Below, one piece after another: positions 36,145-44,352 of a DNA stretch of 64,000 nucleotides; the first letter of the stretch is position 1; the number at the start of each line of letters is the position of its first letter. Both the position numbers and the translations under genes were made by a program. This DNA is from Candidatus Nitronauta litoralis (lineage in GTDB: Bacteria > Nitrospinota > Nitrospinia > Nitrospinales > Nitrospinaceae), in contig CP048685.1 in assembly GCA_015698285.1 (NCBI GenBank), forward strand, positions 124,001 to 188,000, in the 5' to 3' direction. The notes under the pieces are model-generated. The model had not been told where the DNA came from, did not search any database, and saw only the letters and a program-made list of their open reading frames with translations.

Positions 36145-36289
36145 AATCCTCCCTCCGGAAAAATCAGCGTCACAAGACCAAATCCGCCCTGTAATTCATA
36201 GTTGATCAAAACCTTGCTTTTCAATAAGCCTCCTTTAACCTAAATGAATAAAACTATAAATCAAGAAAAACCAAAACCAGATTCCCCTT
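36145..36289. other. Short gap upstream of pseudogene
   Basis: This stretch is AT-rich. It should contain the promoter of the leftward Cys-rich protein gene (CCTCCCTCC near 36148 is its ribosome site on the minus strand). I see no terminator and no RNA gene. Confidence 0.35.
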
Positions 36290-36672
36290 TTGGCCCATTA
36301 TTCAAAAAGTCTTTCTCAATACAAATATTATTTTTCCGGGAAAATAAGTATCTCCTTACTTTTTATCTCAGTGTCCTGCACCGAGTTGGGAAAGGATTCT
36401 GCCCCCATCAAGGTGGGTTTACTTTTCTCTCGAACAGGAACCATGGCTTTCAGTGAGGAACCCGTCCTGGAAGCAACTTTAATAGCACTGGAAGAATCGG
36501 GCAATATCCTCTACACCGGATCCGTTCCGAACCAACAAATTATCTGAAGGGTCCTAATGCACAAAAACCCGACATGGAGAAGGCTCTTAAATCCGGATTT
36601 TCTGAATACCTTACAAAACCAGTTTCAAAAGAACACCTCGTCAATATTTGCCGGACTTATCTCAAAAAATAA
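36290..36672 (+). pseudogene. Collapsed relic of an amide/urea-binding hybrid sensor kinase
   Basis: Three pieces of one former gene lie end to end. The first, 36290 to about 36498, encodes a lipoprotein-like signal (ISLLFISVSC) and the opening of a periplasmic binding domain: IKVGLLFSRTGTMAFSEEP and ATLIALEE, as in UrtA/FmdD proteins. The second (to 36547) reads SGNILYTGSVPNQQII, a motif normally about 80 residues further in; the frame then stops. The third (36541-36672, another frame) is the last helix and strand of a response-regulator receiver, PNAQKPDMEKALKSGFSEYL then TKPVSKEHL, ending at TAA. The kinase core is gone. This is clearly non-functional. The order fits a fused binding domain-histidine kinase-receiver protein shrunk by at least two deletions. 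Confidence 0.8.
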
Positions 36673-36815
36673 CAAAGTGCGGGTAAATCAAAGGTAAAGT
36701 TTTTAGAACTACTTTTCCTGTTTTGTATTTACCGGAATATTTTGTAAACTCAGCTATCGGTGCAGGAAACAGTGCTCAACTTGTCCAGCCCATCACATCT
36801 CATCAGGATGCCACC

Positions 36816-37784
36816 ATGATCGATCGTCCCAGAAGAAACCGGGTCAGCCCGGGTATTCGTGAATTTGTAGCAGAAACCCGGCTGACGCCCCACAATCTGG
36901 TTTTACCGGCTTTTGTCCAGGAAGGAAGTAACATCCGCAATGAAGTCAGCTCCATGCCGGGAGTTTGCCGTCTCAGCCCGGATGAATTGATAAAAGAGTT
37001 GAAGGAGGCCCACAGCCTGGGTATCCGCGGGACCGCCCTATTCCCTGTAATAGAGGATTCCCTGAAAGATCCTTATGGAAAGGAGAGTTTGAATCCCGAT
37101 GGGCTGCTGCAACGAACCATCAGGCAAATCAAATCTGAAATTCCGGATATGGTGGTCATCACCGATGTTGCGCTGGATCCTTATTCAAGTGACGGCCACG
37201 ATGGCCTGGTGAAAGACGGGGAAATCCTGAACGACGAAACCCTGCCTCTCCTGGCCGGGATGGCAGTGGAACAGGCACGCGCGGGTGCCGATATCGTCGC
37301 CCCTTCTGACATGATGGATGGGCGCGTCCTGGCTATTCGGGAAGCTCTGGATGAAGAAAATTTTACCAAGGTGGGAATCTGCAGCTATTGTCTGAAATAC
37401 GCGTCCTATTTTTATGGACCGTTTCGAGACGCACTCGACTCGGCCCCACGTGGAGGCGATAAAAAAACCTACCAGATGGATGTACGCAATCACAGGGAAG
37501 GATTAAGGGAAATTCAACTGGACGAAGCCGAAGGCGCAGACTGGCTTCTGGTTAAACCGGGCCTGCCCTTCCTGGACATCATTCGCATGGCGCGGGAGAA
37601 CTCTGAGCTCCCCATCGCGGCTTATCATGTCAGCGGTGAATACGCTATGTTGAAAGCAGCAGCGGAAAAAGGCTGGCTCGATTATGACCAGTGCCTGCTG
37701 GAATCCTTGATGTGCATGCGCCGCGCAGGAGCTGACATCCTGTTCACCTACGGTGCAATCGATGCCGCCCGGTTAATGCAGTAA
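36816..37784 (+). CDS. hemB: Porphobilinogen synthase (delta-aminolevulinate dehydratase) HemB
   Basis: HemB joins two 5-aminolevulinate molecules into porphobilinogen for haem, sirohaem and cobalamin. The protein has 322 residues from ATG 36816, preceded by a weak AGGA; a longer frame adds 31 non-conserved residues. It shows RPRRNR at the start, the two active-site Lys contexts CLKYASYFYGPFRDA (about 192) and WLLVKPGLPFLD (about 245), and AYHVSGEYAMLKAA. At the site where zinc enzymes have three Cys, this protein has DVALDPYSSDGHDG (about residue 115), the Asp-rich type found in Mg-dependent, zinc-independent enzymes. It is convergent with the His-rich gene. Confidence 0.95.
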   Translation: MIDRPRRNRVSPGIREFVAETRLTPHNLVLPAFVQEGSNIRNEVSSMPGVCRLSPDELIKELKEAHSLGIRGTALFPVIEDSLKDPYGKESLNPDGLLQRTIRQIKSEIPDMVVITDVALDPYSSDGHDGLVKDGEILNDETLPLLAGMAVEQARAGADIVAPSDMMDGRVLAIREALDEENFTKVGICSYCLKYASYFYGPFRDALDSAPRGGDKKTYQMDVRNHREGLREIQLDEAEGADWLLVKPGLPFLDIIRMARENSELPIAAYHVSGEYAMLKAAAEKGWLDYDQCLLESLMCMRRAGADILFTYGAIDAARLMQ

Positions 37785-37805
37785 CCCCAAACAACCTGTA
37801 TTTTT

Positions 37806-38150
37806 TTAAGCAACCTGCACAGGTCCGTGGTTGTCACAATGTGATCCATGCGGATGGTGCAGGTGTCCGCCTACCAGGTAGTCTACATGGTCGCCATGCG
37901 GAACCGCTTCATGACCACAACCCTCACCATGCTGGTGATCGCTGTCATGATCGTCACAACGATGATCCGGTGTGCATTCGGCAGGGTTACTACTTCCTAC
38001 TTCCAGCCGATGCTCATCAACGTGCCCCTCATGGACATTGTGAAGGTGCCCATCGTGAAGATAATCGACATGGCCTTCATGACGGATACCGACATGACCG
38101 CAGTCGGCCCCATGCTGGTGATCGTGTCCTTTATGTTCTTCGCAACTCAT
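37806..38150 (-). CDS. His-rich metal-binding protein with two tandem modules
   Basis: The protein has 114 residues from ATG 38150, preceded by GAGGAGG; an alternative start adds five residues. About 26 residues are His. Two copies of one module of about 36 residues are clear: CGH, then HVDYLHDGHLHNVHEGHVDE in the first copy and HVDYLVGGHLHHPHGSHCDN in the second. They are separated by a Cys-containing linker (ECTPDHRCDDHDSD). There is no signal peptide, so it is a cytosolic metal-binding or storage protein. It lies directly after a SmtB-like repressor on the same strand, so it is probably a metal-induced buffer for zinc. Similar small proteins occur beside zinc exporters and regulators. Confidence 0.8.
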   Translation of the reverse strand: MSCEEHKGHDHQHGADCGHVGIRHEGHVDYLHDGHLHNVHEGHVDEHRLEVGSSNPAECTPDHRCDDHDSDHQHGEGCGHEAVPHGDHVDYLVGGHLHHPHGSHCDNHGPVQVA

Positions 38151-38223
38151 GGATAGCCTCCTCAAGTTTTGGAGTTAATGAGGTTTTGCTTAAAATCACT
38201 TCTCTGAAACGCTTCAGTCCGGT

Positions 38224-38613
38224 TTAACGATGGTCTTCATTGGCGTGTTCAATCACCGTCTGAATAAGGTTAAACACGTGCCCATCCGCCAGGCTATAAA
38301 AATAATGTTTACCTTCCCGGCGACGTTTGACCAGATTCTCCCGACGCAACAGCCGTAATCGTTGGGAGATCGTCGAAATTTCCTCTTCAAATTCCTGTGC
38401 CAGTTCCGTCACACAGCACTCTTCATGAGCGAGGCGCTCCAGCATCCTCAGGCGAGGAGTGTCTCCAATAGCGCGAAATATCTCCGCCGCCCGCTCCAAT
38501 ATCACGGAGTCGGTTAACTTTTCCCTCTTTTTCCCAGTGTGGCGACTGGAAGAACAGTCGTCCACCGGAACCTTTTTATTTCGTTTATTTTTAGCTTTGA
38601 TAGTAGTTTTCAT
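38224..38613 (-). CDS. ArsR/SmtB-family zinc-responsive repressor
   Basis: The protein has 129 residues with a winged helix-turn-helix: AIGDTPRLRMLERLAHEECC, VTELAQEFEEEISTISQRLR, LLRRENLVKRRREGKHYFYS. The C-terminal helix carries D-x-H with H and E at +13 and +16 (DGHVFNLIQTVIEHANE), exactly the alpha-5 zinc site spacing of SmtB. Two Cys are present in the alpha-3 region. It should repress its own operon, with the His-rich gene, until zinc (or cobalt/cadmium) binds. Start at ATG 38613; the operator-like repeats begin four bases upstream. A basic N-terminal extension (KAKNKRNKKVP) precedes the winged domain. Confidence 0.9.
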   Translation of the reverse strand: MKTTIKAKNKRNKKVPVDDCSSSRHTGKKREKLTDSVILERAAEIFRAIGDTPRLRMLERLAHEECCVTELAQEFEEEISTISQRLRLLRRENLVKRRREGKHYFYSLADGHVFNLIQTVIEHANEDHR

Positions 38614-38616
38614 TTC

Positions 38617-38642
38617 ATCAACTGTTCAATTGATACTATCAA
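38617..38642 (-). promoter_or_regulatory. Candidate ArsR/SmtB operator
   Basis: Just upstream of the repressor start codon, ATCAA and TTGAT are spaced by eight bases (38617-38634). Overlapping this, TTGATA and TATCAA form a perfect 6-1-6 palindrome at 38630-38642. A third copy of the arm (TTGATAGTA, 38597-38605) lies inside the first codons of the gene. ATCAA-Nx-TTGAT is the usual ArsR-family operator style. The position would block transcription of the repressor and the His-rich gene. Confidence 0.6.
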
Positions 38643-38723
38643 CAGCAAGCAGATGAAGCAACCCAAAAATATTATCTTTAGATTTCGGTGGGGGTTTTCA
38701 AGGCTTTTGAGAGTCTTTTAAAA

Positions 38724-39344
38724 TCAACGCTTTTGCAGGACGGCCAGCAACTCTTTATTTTCCCGGCGTTCGATAGAATGATCACATTTCTCGAGGCAAA
38801 CAATGTCAAATCCGTTGGAAAAGTTTTGACGCACATCCTCTTCAGTGGTGTTGTATGGAGGGCCATCTTCTTCTCCGGTATTATAAAACAGGCCTGCAAG
38901 CAACCCTCCGGGCTTCAAAACCTTTAAAGCCATCTCAACATATCGGGTGCGATCTCGCGGGTGAATCGCGCAAAAGAAAGTTTGCTCCAGCATCAGGTCG
39001 TAGCGCCCATGGTGAGAGGCATCGAGTTCAAAAAAGTCAGAATGCACAACTTCCGCATTGAGATTTGATTTCCCCAGGTTTTCTTGCAACAACTTTATCC
39101 CACCCTCGGTATACTCCACACCAGTGACATCAAAACCCTGTTGTGCAAAAAAAATCACTTCGTGCCCCTGGCCACATCCGGGGATGATCATCCGTCCTGT
39201 TTTGAGTGTCCCCTCTTCCCATAAACGTTTCAGAGGCGGGGAAACTTCACCCAGGTCCCACCGCAGATCATCCTGATCGTAATAACCTTGCCAATCCTCT
39301 CGTTCATAGCCATCTTTTGGCTCAGTATCGTCCTCACTTGTCAC
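38724..39344 (-). CDS. TPMT-family SAM-dependent methyltransferase
   Basis: The protein has 206 residues of the thiopurine/halide methyltransferase group. The opening EDWQGYYDQDDLRWDLGEVS is the family's Trp-rich lid. The SAM-binding motif is RMIIPGCGQGHEV, followed by FDVTGVEYTEGGIKLL and, later, YDLMLEQTFFCAIHPRDR and LKPGGLLAGLFYNTGEEDGP. Family members methylate thiols, selenium, tellurium or halide compounds, and often detoxify. The start overlaps the stop of the dehydrogenase gene by four bases. It is the last gene of a three-gene unit. Confidence 0.85.
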   Translation of the reverse strand: MTSEDDTEPKDGYEREDWQGYYDQDDLRWDLGEVSPPLKRLWEEGTLKTGRMIIPGCGQGHEVIFFAQQGFDVTGVEYTEGGIKLLQENLGKSNLNAEVVHSDFFELDASHHGRYDLMLEQTFFCAIHPRDRTRYVEMALKVLKPGGLLAGLFYNTGEEDGPPYNTTEEDVRQNFSNGFDIVCLEKCDHSIERRENKELLAVLQKR

Positions 39345-40285
39345 GCTTCACCCTTTCCAAAAAACTTTTGTAGATTTGCGATAGCGGACTGTGCCATCGC
39401 CTCTACCGCCTCCCTGGCATTGCCACCTATATGTGGGGTCACCATTAAATTGGGCAAAGAGATCAATTCAGAATCTTGGGGCGGTTCCTGTGAAAAAACA
39501 TCGAGGGCGGCACCACCCAGTTTTTTAATTAAAAGGGCGTCCTTCAAAGCCGATTCATCCACAATCTCACCTCGACTGGTATTGATCAGGTAAGAGGTCG
39601 GTTTCATTTTATTGATAGTGAGCTCATCAATCATGCTTCGCGTGCTGTCATCAAGCGGAACATGCAAGGTGAGTATATCCGATTCTGAAATCACCCGCTC
39701 CCACCCAACCTCTTCAGCCAAAAATTGTCTGCAAAAATCAGACATAGGCAGAATATCCCTTACCAAAACACGGCATCCGAAAGGTTTAAGTAAGCGCACC
39801 ACCTCCTGGCCAACGTTGCCGCATCCCACAATGCCTATTGTTTTTCCGCTTAGTTCGGTACCGCCATCCTTAAACCATTCACCCTGCTTGAGACAACTGC
39901 CAGTTACCCAGACGTTGTGACACAGGCTTAACATAAACGCGAGGGTTAGCTCGGCAACCGAACGGCGATTCACCCCTCCCTCCCAGCCCAGGGCAATACT
40001 CCGGGTCTCCAGGGCTGGCTCATCAATGTTGTCCAGACCAACTCCGTATTTGGATACAATTTTTAATGAGGGCAACTGATCCAGAACAGCGGCGGTGACC
40101 GGATCGCGACCAACCAGTAATGCATCCGCTTCCCCCGCAAAACGGACCAGTCCTTTTTCATCAAAATACTGGGAAGATTCGTTGAACACAGTTTCAGGAA
40201 AAAGCCGTGAGATATTATCTCGCAGATGAGGGATACGACAAATGGCTGGAGGAGTCACCGCAATTTTAGGCGACAGGGTCCTCAT
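39341..40285 (-). CDS. D-isomer-specific 2-hydroxyacid dehydrogenase
   Basis: The protein has 314 residues. The NAD-binding motif is GIVGCGNVGQEVVRLLKPFG near residue 150. Catalytic elements are NTSRGEIVDESAL (Arg) and TPHIGGNAREAVEAM (His), with GVGLDNIDEPALETRSIALG earlier. The motif set matches the phosphoglycerate/hydroxypyruvate dehydrogenase group, but it lacks ACT or other regulatory domains, so it is not a typical SerA. Probable role: NAD-dependent oxidation or reduction of a 2-hydroxy acid; the substrate is unknown. It starts six bases after the TraB-family gene. Confidence 0.88.
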   Translation of the reverse strand: MRTLSPKIAVTPPAICRIPHLRDNISRLFPETVFNESSQYFDEKGLVRFAGEADALLVGRDPVTAAVLDQLPSLKIVSKYGVGLDNIDEPALETRSIALGWEGGVNRRSVAELTLAFMLSLCHNVWVTGSCLKQGEWFKDGGTELSGKTIGIVGCGNVGQEVVRLLKPFGCRVLVRDILPMSDFCRQFLAEEVGWERVISESDILTLHVPLDDSTRSMIDELTINKMKPTSYLINTSRGEIVDESALKDALLIKKLGGAALDVFSQEPPQDSELISLPNLMVTPHIGGNAREAVEAMAQSAIANLQKFFGKGEA

Positions 40286-40291
40286 GGAGCC

Positions 40292-41488
40292 TCACCCAAA
40301 AATTTTTGAAGCGATTGAAATACCCGCGACCCAGGTACCAATGGCGGAACCCAGATTGGCCAGAAAGAAAATCAGAAAAACCCGGATGACTCCATTCTTC
40401 CACCAAAGGCTCCATTGAGCCACATCCTGCCTGATGGATTCAAAGTCACTGACCTTAGGTTTGCGGATCAGCGACTCGACGATCCCCACCACCATTCCGG
40501 CACCAATAGTCGGGTTGAGCGACGTGATGGGGGCTGCAACAAAAGCCGACAAGATCGTGAGGGGATGCGCCAGTGCAATGGCTGCACCTAGAGCACTCAT
40601 CCCGCCATTGACCACTACCCAGGTCACCACAAGATCCCACCCCATTTCGGGCGAACGGCTGTAACCGACAAAAAACATCGAGAGCACCACAATAGCAATG
40701 GCCCATCCAATGTAATATCCTGTTTTGCCAGGCGGTGGTTTTTGTTCGAGCGTTTCAATTTTTTCAGTAGAGGGAATCGCTTCAAAAGCCTTCATCATTC
40801 CAGGAAGATGCCCTGCCCCCACCATGGCAAGAATGCTCTTTGGGGCGTCCGGACCTTCGGTAAGAGCTGCCAGTTTTCCAACCATATAAATATCACGTTC
40901 ATCAATAAGAACGGTTTTGACTGAAGGCAGCACTTCACCAAATTCCTCCAGCATGGAATGCAGCATGTCACCTTCCTTGAGGCCTTCGATCTGGTCTTCG
41001 GTCACTTCTTCCCCAACAAAAATACTGGCAATGAGACTGGTGACCAGCTTCATTTTCTGCCAGAAGGTGACGCGATGATACATACGAGACAAGGTAGTCG
41101 AGATATCCCTGTCCACAACTTCAAGCTGCAAATTATTTTCCTGGGCAAGTTCAATCGCACGGGACATTTCACGGCCAGGTTCAATGCCTACCTTATCCGC
41201 CAGTCTTCTTTGATAGGCCGACATGGCAAGATTGATCAACAGGAGGTTGCCCCGTCCCTGTTTCAGCACCTGGTATATATCCAGGTTTTTCCACCAATCA
41301 TTGTTGGTCAGGTTTTTATATCGAGGAGGACAAAGCTCGACGGCAATACAATCGTATCCACCCTCGGCCACTTTTGCCTCAACCAGTTCGACACTTTTAT
41401 GGGAGACATGCGCCGTCCCTACCAGCGTGATCTGGGTACCGTTAACCTCGACCGTTTTTATTAGTGATTCATCAATATCTGTAGTCAT
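40292..41488 (-). CDS. TraB/PrgY-family membrane protein
   Basis: The protein has 398 residues from ATG 41488, with GAAGGGA upstream; an earlier start adds 17 residues. The cytosolic TraB domain shows LVGTAHVSHKSVELV, VAVELCPPRYKNL-like wording (IAVELCPPRYKNL) and ALTEGPDAPKSILAMVGAGH, as in PrgY/TraB proteins. These contain conserved Glu/His residues suggestive of a metal-dependent protease fold. Four or so C-terminal membrane helices follow (YYIGWAIAIVVLSMFFVGY onward). TraB proteins in enterococci shut down peptide pheromone; bacterial homologues are widespread and mostly of unknown role. It heads a unit with the dehydrogenase and methyltransferase genes. Confidence 0.85.
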   Translation of the reverse strand: MTTDIDESLIKTVEVNGTQITLVGTAHVSHKSVELVEAKVAEGGYDCIAVELCPPRYKNLTNNDWWKNLDIYQVLKQGRGNLLLINLAMSAYQRRLADKVGIEPGREMSRAIELAQENNLQLEVVDRDISTTLSRMYHRVTFWQKMKLVTSLIASIFVGEEVTEDQIEGLKEGDMLHSMLEEFGEVLPSVKTVLIDERDIYMVGKLAALTEGPDAPKSILAMVGAGHLPGMMKAFEAIPSTEKIETLEQKPPPGKTGYYIGWAIAIVVLSMFFVGYSRSPEMGWDLVVTWVVVNGGMSALGAAIALAHPLTILSAFVAAPITSLNPTIGAGMVVGIVESLIRKPKVSDFESIRQDVAQWSLWWKNGVIRVFLIFFLANLGSAIGTWVAGISIASKIFG

Positions 41489-41596
41489 TTTTCCCTTCGG
41501 GACCACCCGCCCCATGTGAGAGAATAAAACTCCTGGCACCAGCCGGACACTCTAGCATAAACACGTTATCCCTCACAACGCCAGACAAAGCACTCC

Positions 41597-43594
41597 ATGG
41601 ATCCTTTCAAAATAGTATCTGATTTCGAACCCGACGGTGATCAACCCGGCGCCATTCGTCAACTCACACAATGGCTGAAGGAGGGTTCCTCCAGGCAAAC
41701 GCTTCTCGGAGTAACCGGTTCAGGAAAGACATTCACGATCGCCAATGTGATTCAGGAACTGCAACGTCCAGCCATTGTCATCGCCCATAATAAAACCCTG
41801 GCCGCCCAACTCTACAACGAGTTTAAAACATTTTTCCCCGACAATTCCACCGGGTATTTTGTCAGTTATTACGATTATTACCAACCAGAAGCGTATCTGC
41901 CCACAACGGATACTTTCATTGAGAAAGACGCATCGATCAACGATGAGATCGACAAGATGCGCCACTCCGCTACACACGCCCTTTTTGAAAGGCGGGATGT
42001 TGTGATCGTTGCCAGCGTGTCCTGTATTTATGGCCTCGGTTCACCTGAAGCGTATCATGGCATGCTGCTGTTTCTTGAAAACGGCATGACCCTCGACCGG
42101 GACAAGGCCCTGCGAAAACTGGTCGAAATACAATACAAACGAAACGATTTTGATCTCTTGAGGGGAACATTCCGGGTACGCGGAGACACGGTGGAAATTC
42201 TACCGGTATACGAACGCAATGAGGCTATCAGAGTCGAGTTTTTTGGGGACGAGATTGAACGCCTGTCGGTTTTTGATCCCTTGACGGGAAGTTTCATGCG
42301 CGATCTCGATCGTATTGCAATTTATCCGGCCAGTCATTACACCACCCCCAAGGATAAACTTGAGGAAGCCATCGTTGCGATCCAGGAGGAATTGCGGGAA
42401 CGCATCCAGGAATTCAGACAACAGAATTTATTACTGGAAGCGCAACGGATAGAACAGAGAACCATGTTTGACCTGGAAATGATCCGGGAGATGGGTTACT
42501 GCTCAGGAATCGAAAATTATTCGCGACACCTGACCGGACGCAAACCCGGGACACCGCCACCCACCTTGCTGGATTATTTTCCAGACGATGCACTCATCAT
42601 TATCGATGAAAGCCATGTCACTCTGCCGCAGTTAAACGCCATGTATAAAGGCGATCGAGCGCGAAAAGAAACCCTGGTGAAATACGGCTTTCGCCTTCCC
42701 TCCGCATTTGACAACAGGCCTCTAAAATACGAAGAGTTTGAAAACCGAATGAACCATGTTATCTACGTTTCCGCCACCCCGGGGGAATATGAAATCGAAA
42801 CATCGGGAAAAAAGGTAGCTGAATTAATTGTAAGACCCACTGGCCTGGTTGATCCCCCTATAGATGTCCGTCCGGTCAAAGGTCAGGTCGACGACCTTTA
42901 CAATGAAATTCTGAAAGGCGCTGAACGAGACGAACGGACCCTCATCACAACCCTCACCAAACGCTTTGCTGAAGATCTTACTGAACACTACACGGAGATG
43001 GGTTTGAAGGTTAAATACCTGCACTCCGACATCGTCACCATTGAACGTGTGCAGATTATCCGGGAACTGCGCCTTGGAGAATTCGATGCCCTCATCGGAA
43101 TCAATCTGTTAAGAGAAGGTCTCGACATTCCCGAAGTCTCACTCATTGCTATATTAGATGCGGACAAGGAAGGTTTCCTCCGTTCGGCGACGTCGCTGAT
43201 TCAGACCTCGGGTCGTGCCGCTCGGAATGTGTCGGGGCGAGTCATCATGTATGCCGACAAGGTGACCACCGGAATGCAAAAAGCCATTGATGAAATGGAA
43301 CGCCGCAGGACAATTCAGGAAGAATACAACAAGAAACACGGAATCAAGCCCGCTTCGATAAAAAAATCGATACAGGAAATTCTGCCTATGATGGAACCAT
43401 CTGCTACTGTTCAGGTAGTTCAGGAAGAGGAGGAGGAATATGAATCCGGAGGAAACCTGATTGCCCTGGCAGATCGGCTCGAAAAACAGATGTATCAGGC
43501 CGCCAAGGATCTGGATTTTGAAAGAGCTGCTGAATTACGCGACAGGGTAAAAAAAATACGCGATCGTGAATTGGGTGTTGCCGGGGAGGGTTAA
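41597..43594 (+). CDS. uvrB: Excinuclease ABC subunit B, UvrB
   Basis: UvrB is the damage-verifying helicase of nucleotide excision repair, working with UvrA and UvrC. The 665-residue protein has Walker [17 protein letters not shown] near residue 37, the beta-hairpin signature [12 protein letters not shown] near 95, Walker [13 protein letters not shown], and late helicase motifs [20 protein letters not shown] and QTSGRAARN. The UVR domain comes at the C-terminus ([20 protein letters not shown]). Length is normal. The last four bases overlap the convergent PilZ gene. A SOS box was not identified upstream. Confidence 0.97.
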   Translation: MDPFKIVSDFEPDGDQPGAIRQLTQWLKEGSSRQTLLGVTGSGKTFTIANVIQELQRPAIVIAHNKTLAAQLYNEFKTFFPDNSTGYFVSYYDYYQPEAYLPTTDTFIEKDASINDEIDKMRHSATHALFERRDVVIVASVSCIYGLGSPEAYHGMLLFLENGMTLDRDKALRKLVEIQYKRNDFDLLRGTFRVRGDTVEILPVYERNEAIRVEFFGDEIERLSVFDPLTGSFMRDLDRIAIYPASHYTTPKDKLEEAIVAIQEELRERIQEFRQQNLLLEAQRIEQRTMFDLEMIREMGYCSGIENYSRHLTGRKPGTPPPTLLDYFPDDALIIIDESHVTLPQLNAMYKGDRARKETLVKYGFRLPSAFDNRPLKYEEFENRMNHVIYVSATPGEYEIETSGKKVAELIVRPTGLVDPPIDVRPVKGQVDDLYNEILKGAERDERTLITTLTKRFAEDLTEHYTEMGLKVKYLHSDIVTIERVQIIRELRLGEFDALIGINLLREGLDIPEVSLIAILDADKEGFLRSATSLIQTSGRAARNVSGRVIMYADKVTTGMQKAIDEMERRRTIQEEYNKKHGIKPASIKKSIQEILPMMEPSATVQVVQEEEEEYESGGNLIALADRLEKQMYQAAKDLDFERAAELRDRVKKIRDRELGVAGEG

Positions 43595-44241
43595 GCTCGT
43601 TTTAGGTTGCGGCGGTCGTTCAACCGGGTTTCTACAAACTCTCGAAGAACCCTGACCTGGTCGTCGTGCGGGTGAAGGAACTGAAGCCCGGACACAAACT
43701 GTTCACTGCCATTCTTTTTATTTACCCGGATGTTGCGAACCTCGGCGGGTAAATTGGCCAGGTTCCCAGTTTGCAATTGGAAGTTCAAAAAGACACGATC
43801 TCCTTTTTGCAACATATCCGAATGAATAATAAGCGCCCCCTTAATGCTGATATCCCGAATGGTCCCCTGCTTGGGCGAGACCGCATTTTCCTCTATGGAA
43901 AATGCGAGCGGAAAATGCGCCCTTTGACGCTGATGCCGGCGTAGATTATAGGTCTCAAAATTCCTGGGGAAATCCAGAATCATCAGGCTGACTGCCTGGT
44001 AGAAAGTGTGCAGAACCGCAGTCTTGAAGGAAACAAATGTCCCATCGATAGTGTAATTGATGGTCACCCCGGTTTGGGGCGCAAGACGTATCACCTCACC
44101 ATGGAAGTTCGGGATATCTGCGATGATATATTGATTGTCCATCCATCCACGAATGGACACACGATGTTGTTCTCCCCGGACAGATGATTGAACCCGGATA
44201 CCCAATCCAAGCGGAAGACCGTTTTTCGTGACTACCTTCAC
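43591..44241 (-). CDS. PilZ-domain protein with YcgR-like N-terminal domain
   Basis: The protein has 216 residues, starting at GTG 44241 (GGGAGG lies upstream). The N-terminal half resembles the YcgR/PilZN domain. The C-terminal half is a PilZ domain with the c-di-GMP motif [11 protein letters not shown] (RxxxR) and DISIKGALI (D-x-S-x-x-G), followed by [20 protein letters not shown]. It should bind c-di-GMP and affect motility, adhesion or wall synthesis. It is the last gene in line with mreBCD-mrdA, 111 bases after mrdA, so it may share that transcript. Confidence 0.88.
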   Translation of the reverse strand: MKVVTKNGLPLGLGIRVQSSVRGEQHRVSIRGWMDNQYIIADIPNFHGEVIRLAPQTGVTINYTIDGTFVSFKTAVLHTFYQAVSLMILDFPRNFETYNLRRHQRQRAHFPLAFSIEENAVSPKQGTIRDISIKGALIIHSDMLQKGDRVFLNFQLQTGNLANLPAEVRNIRVNKKNGSEQFVSGLQFLHPHDDQVRVLREFVETRLNDRRNLKRA

Positions 44242-44352
44242 TACGATTCATCCTCCCTATCAAACTATATAAAAACGGACTGCCCCCGAATCGGTTACAA
44301 TTGTCCGCAATTCACCCATCGTTTTCAAGGGCAAACCAAATAAGGATTATTT

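Noticed and set aside
37841-38227. Reading frames on the + strand opposite the His-rich gene
   Set aside because: They arise from the repetitive His/Asp codons of the real gene; no ribosome site or family features.
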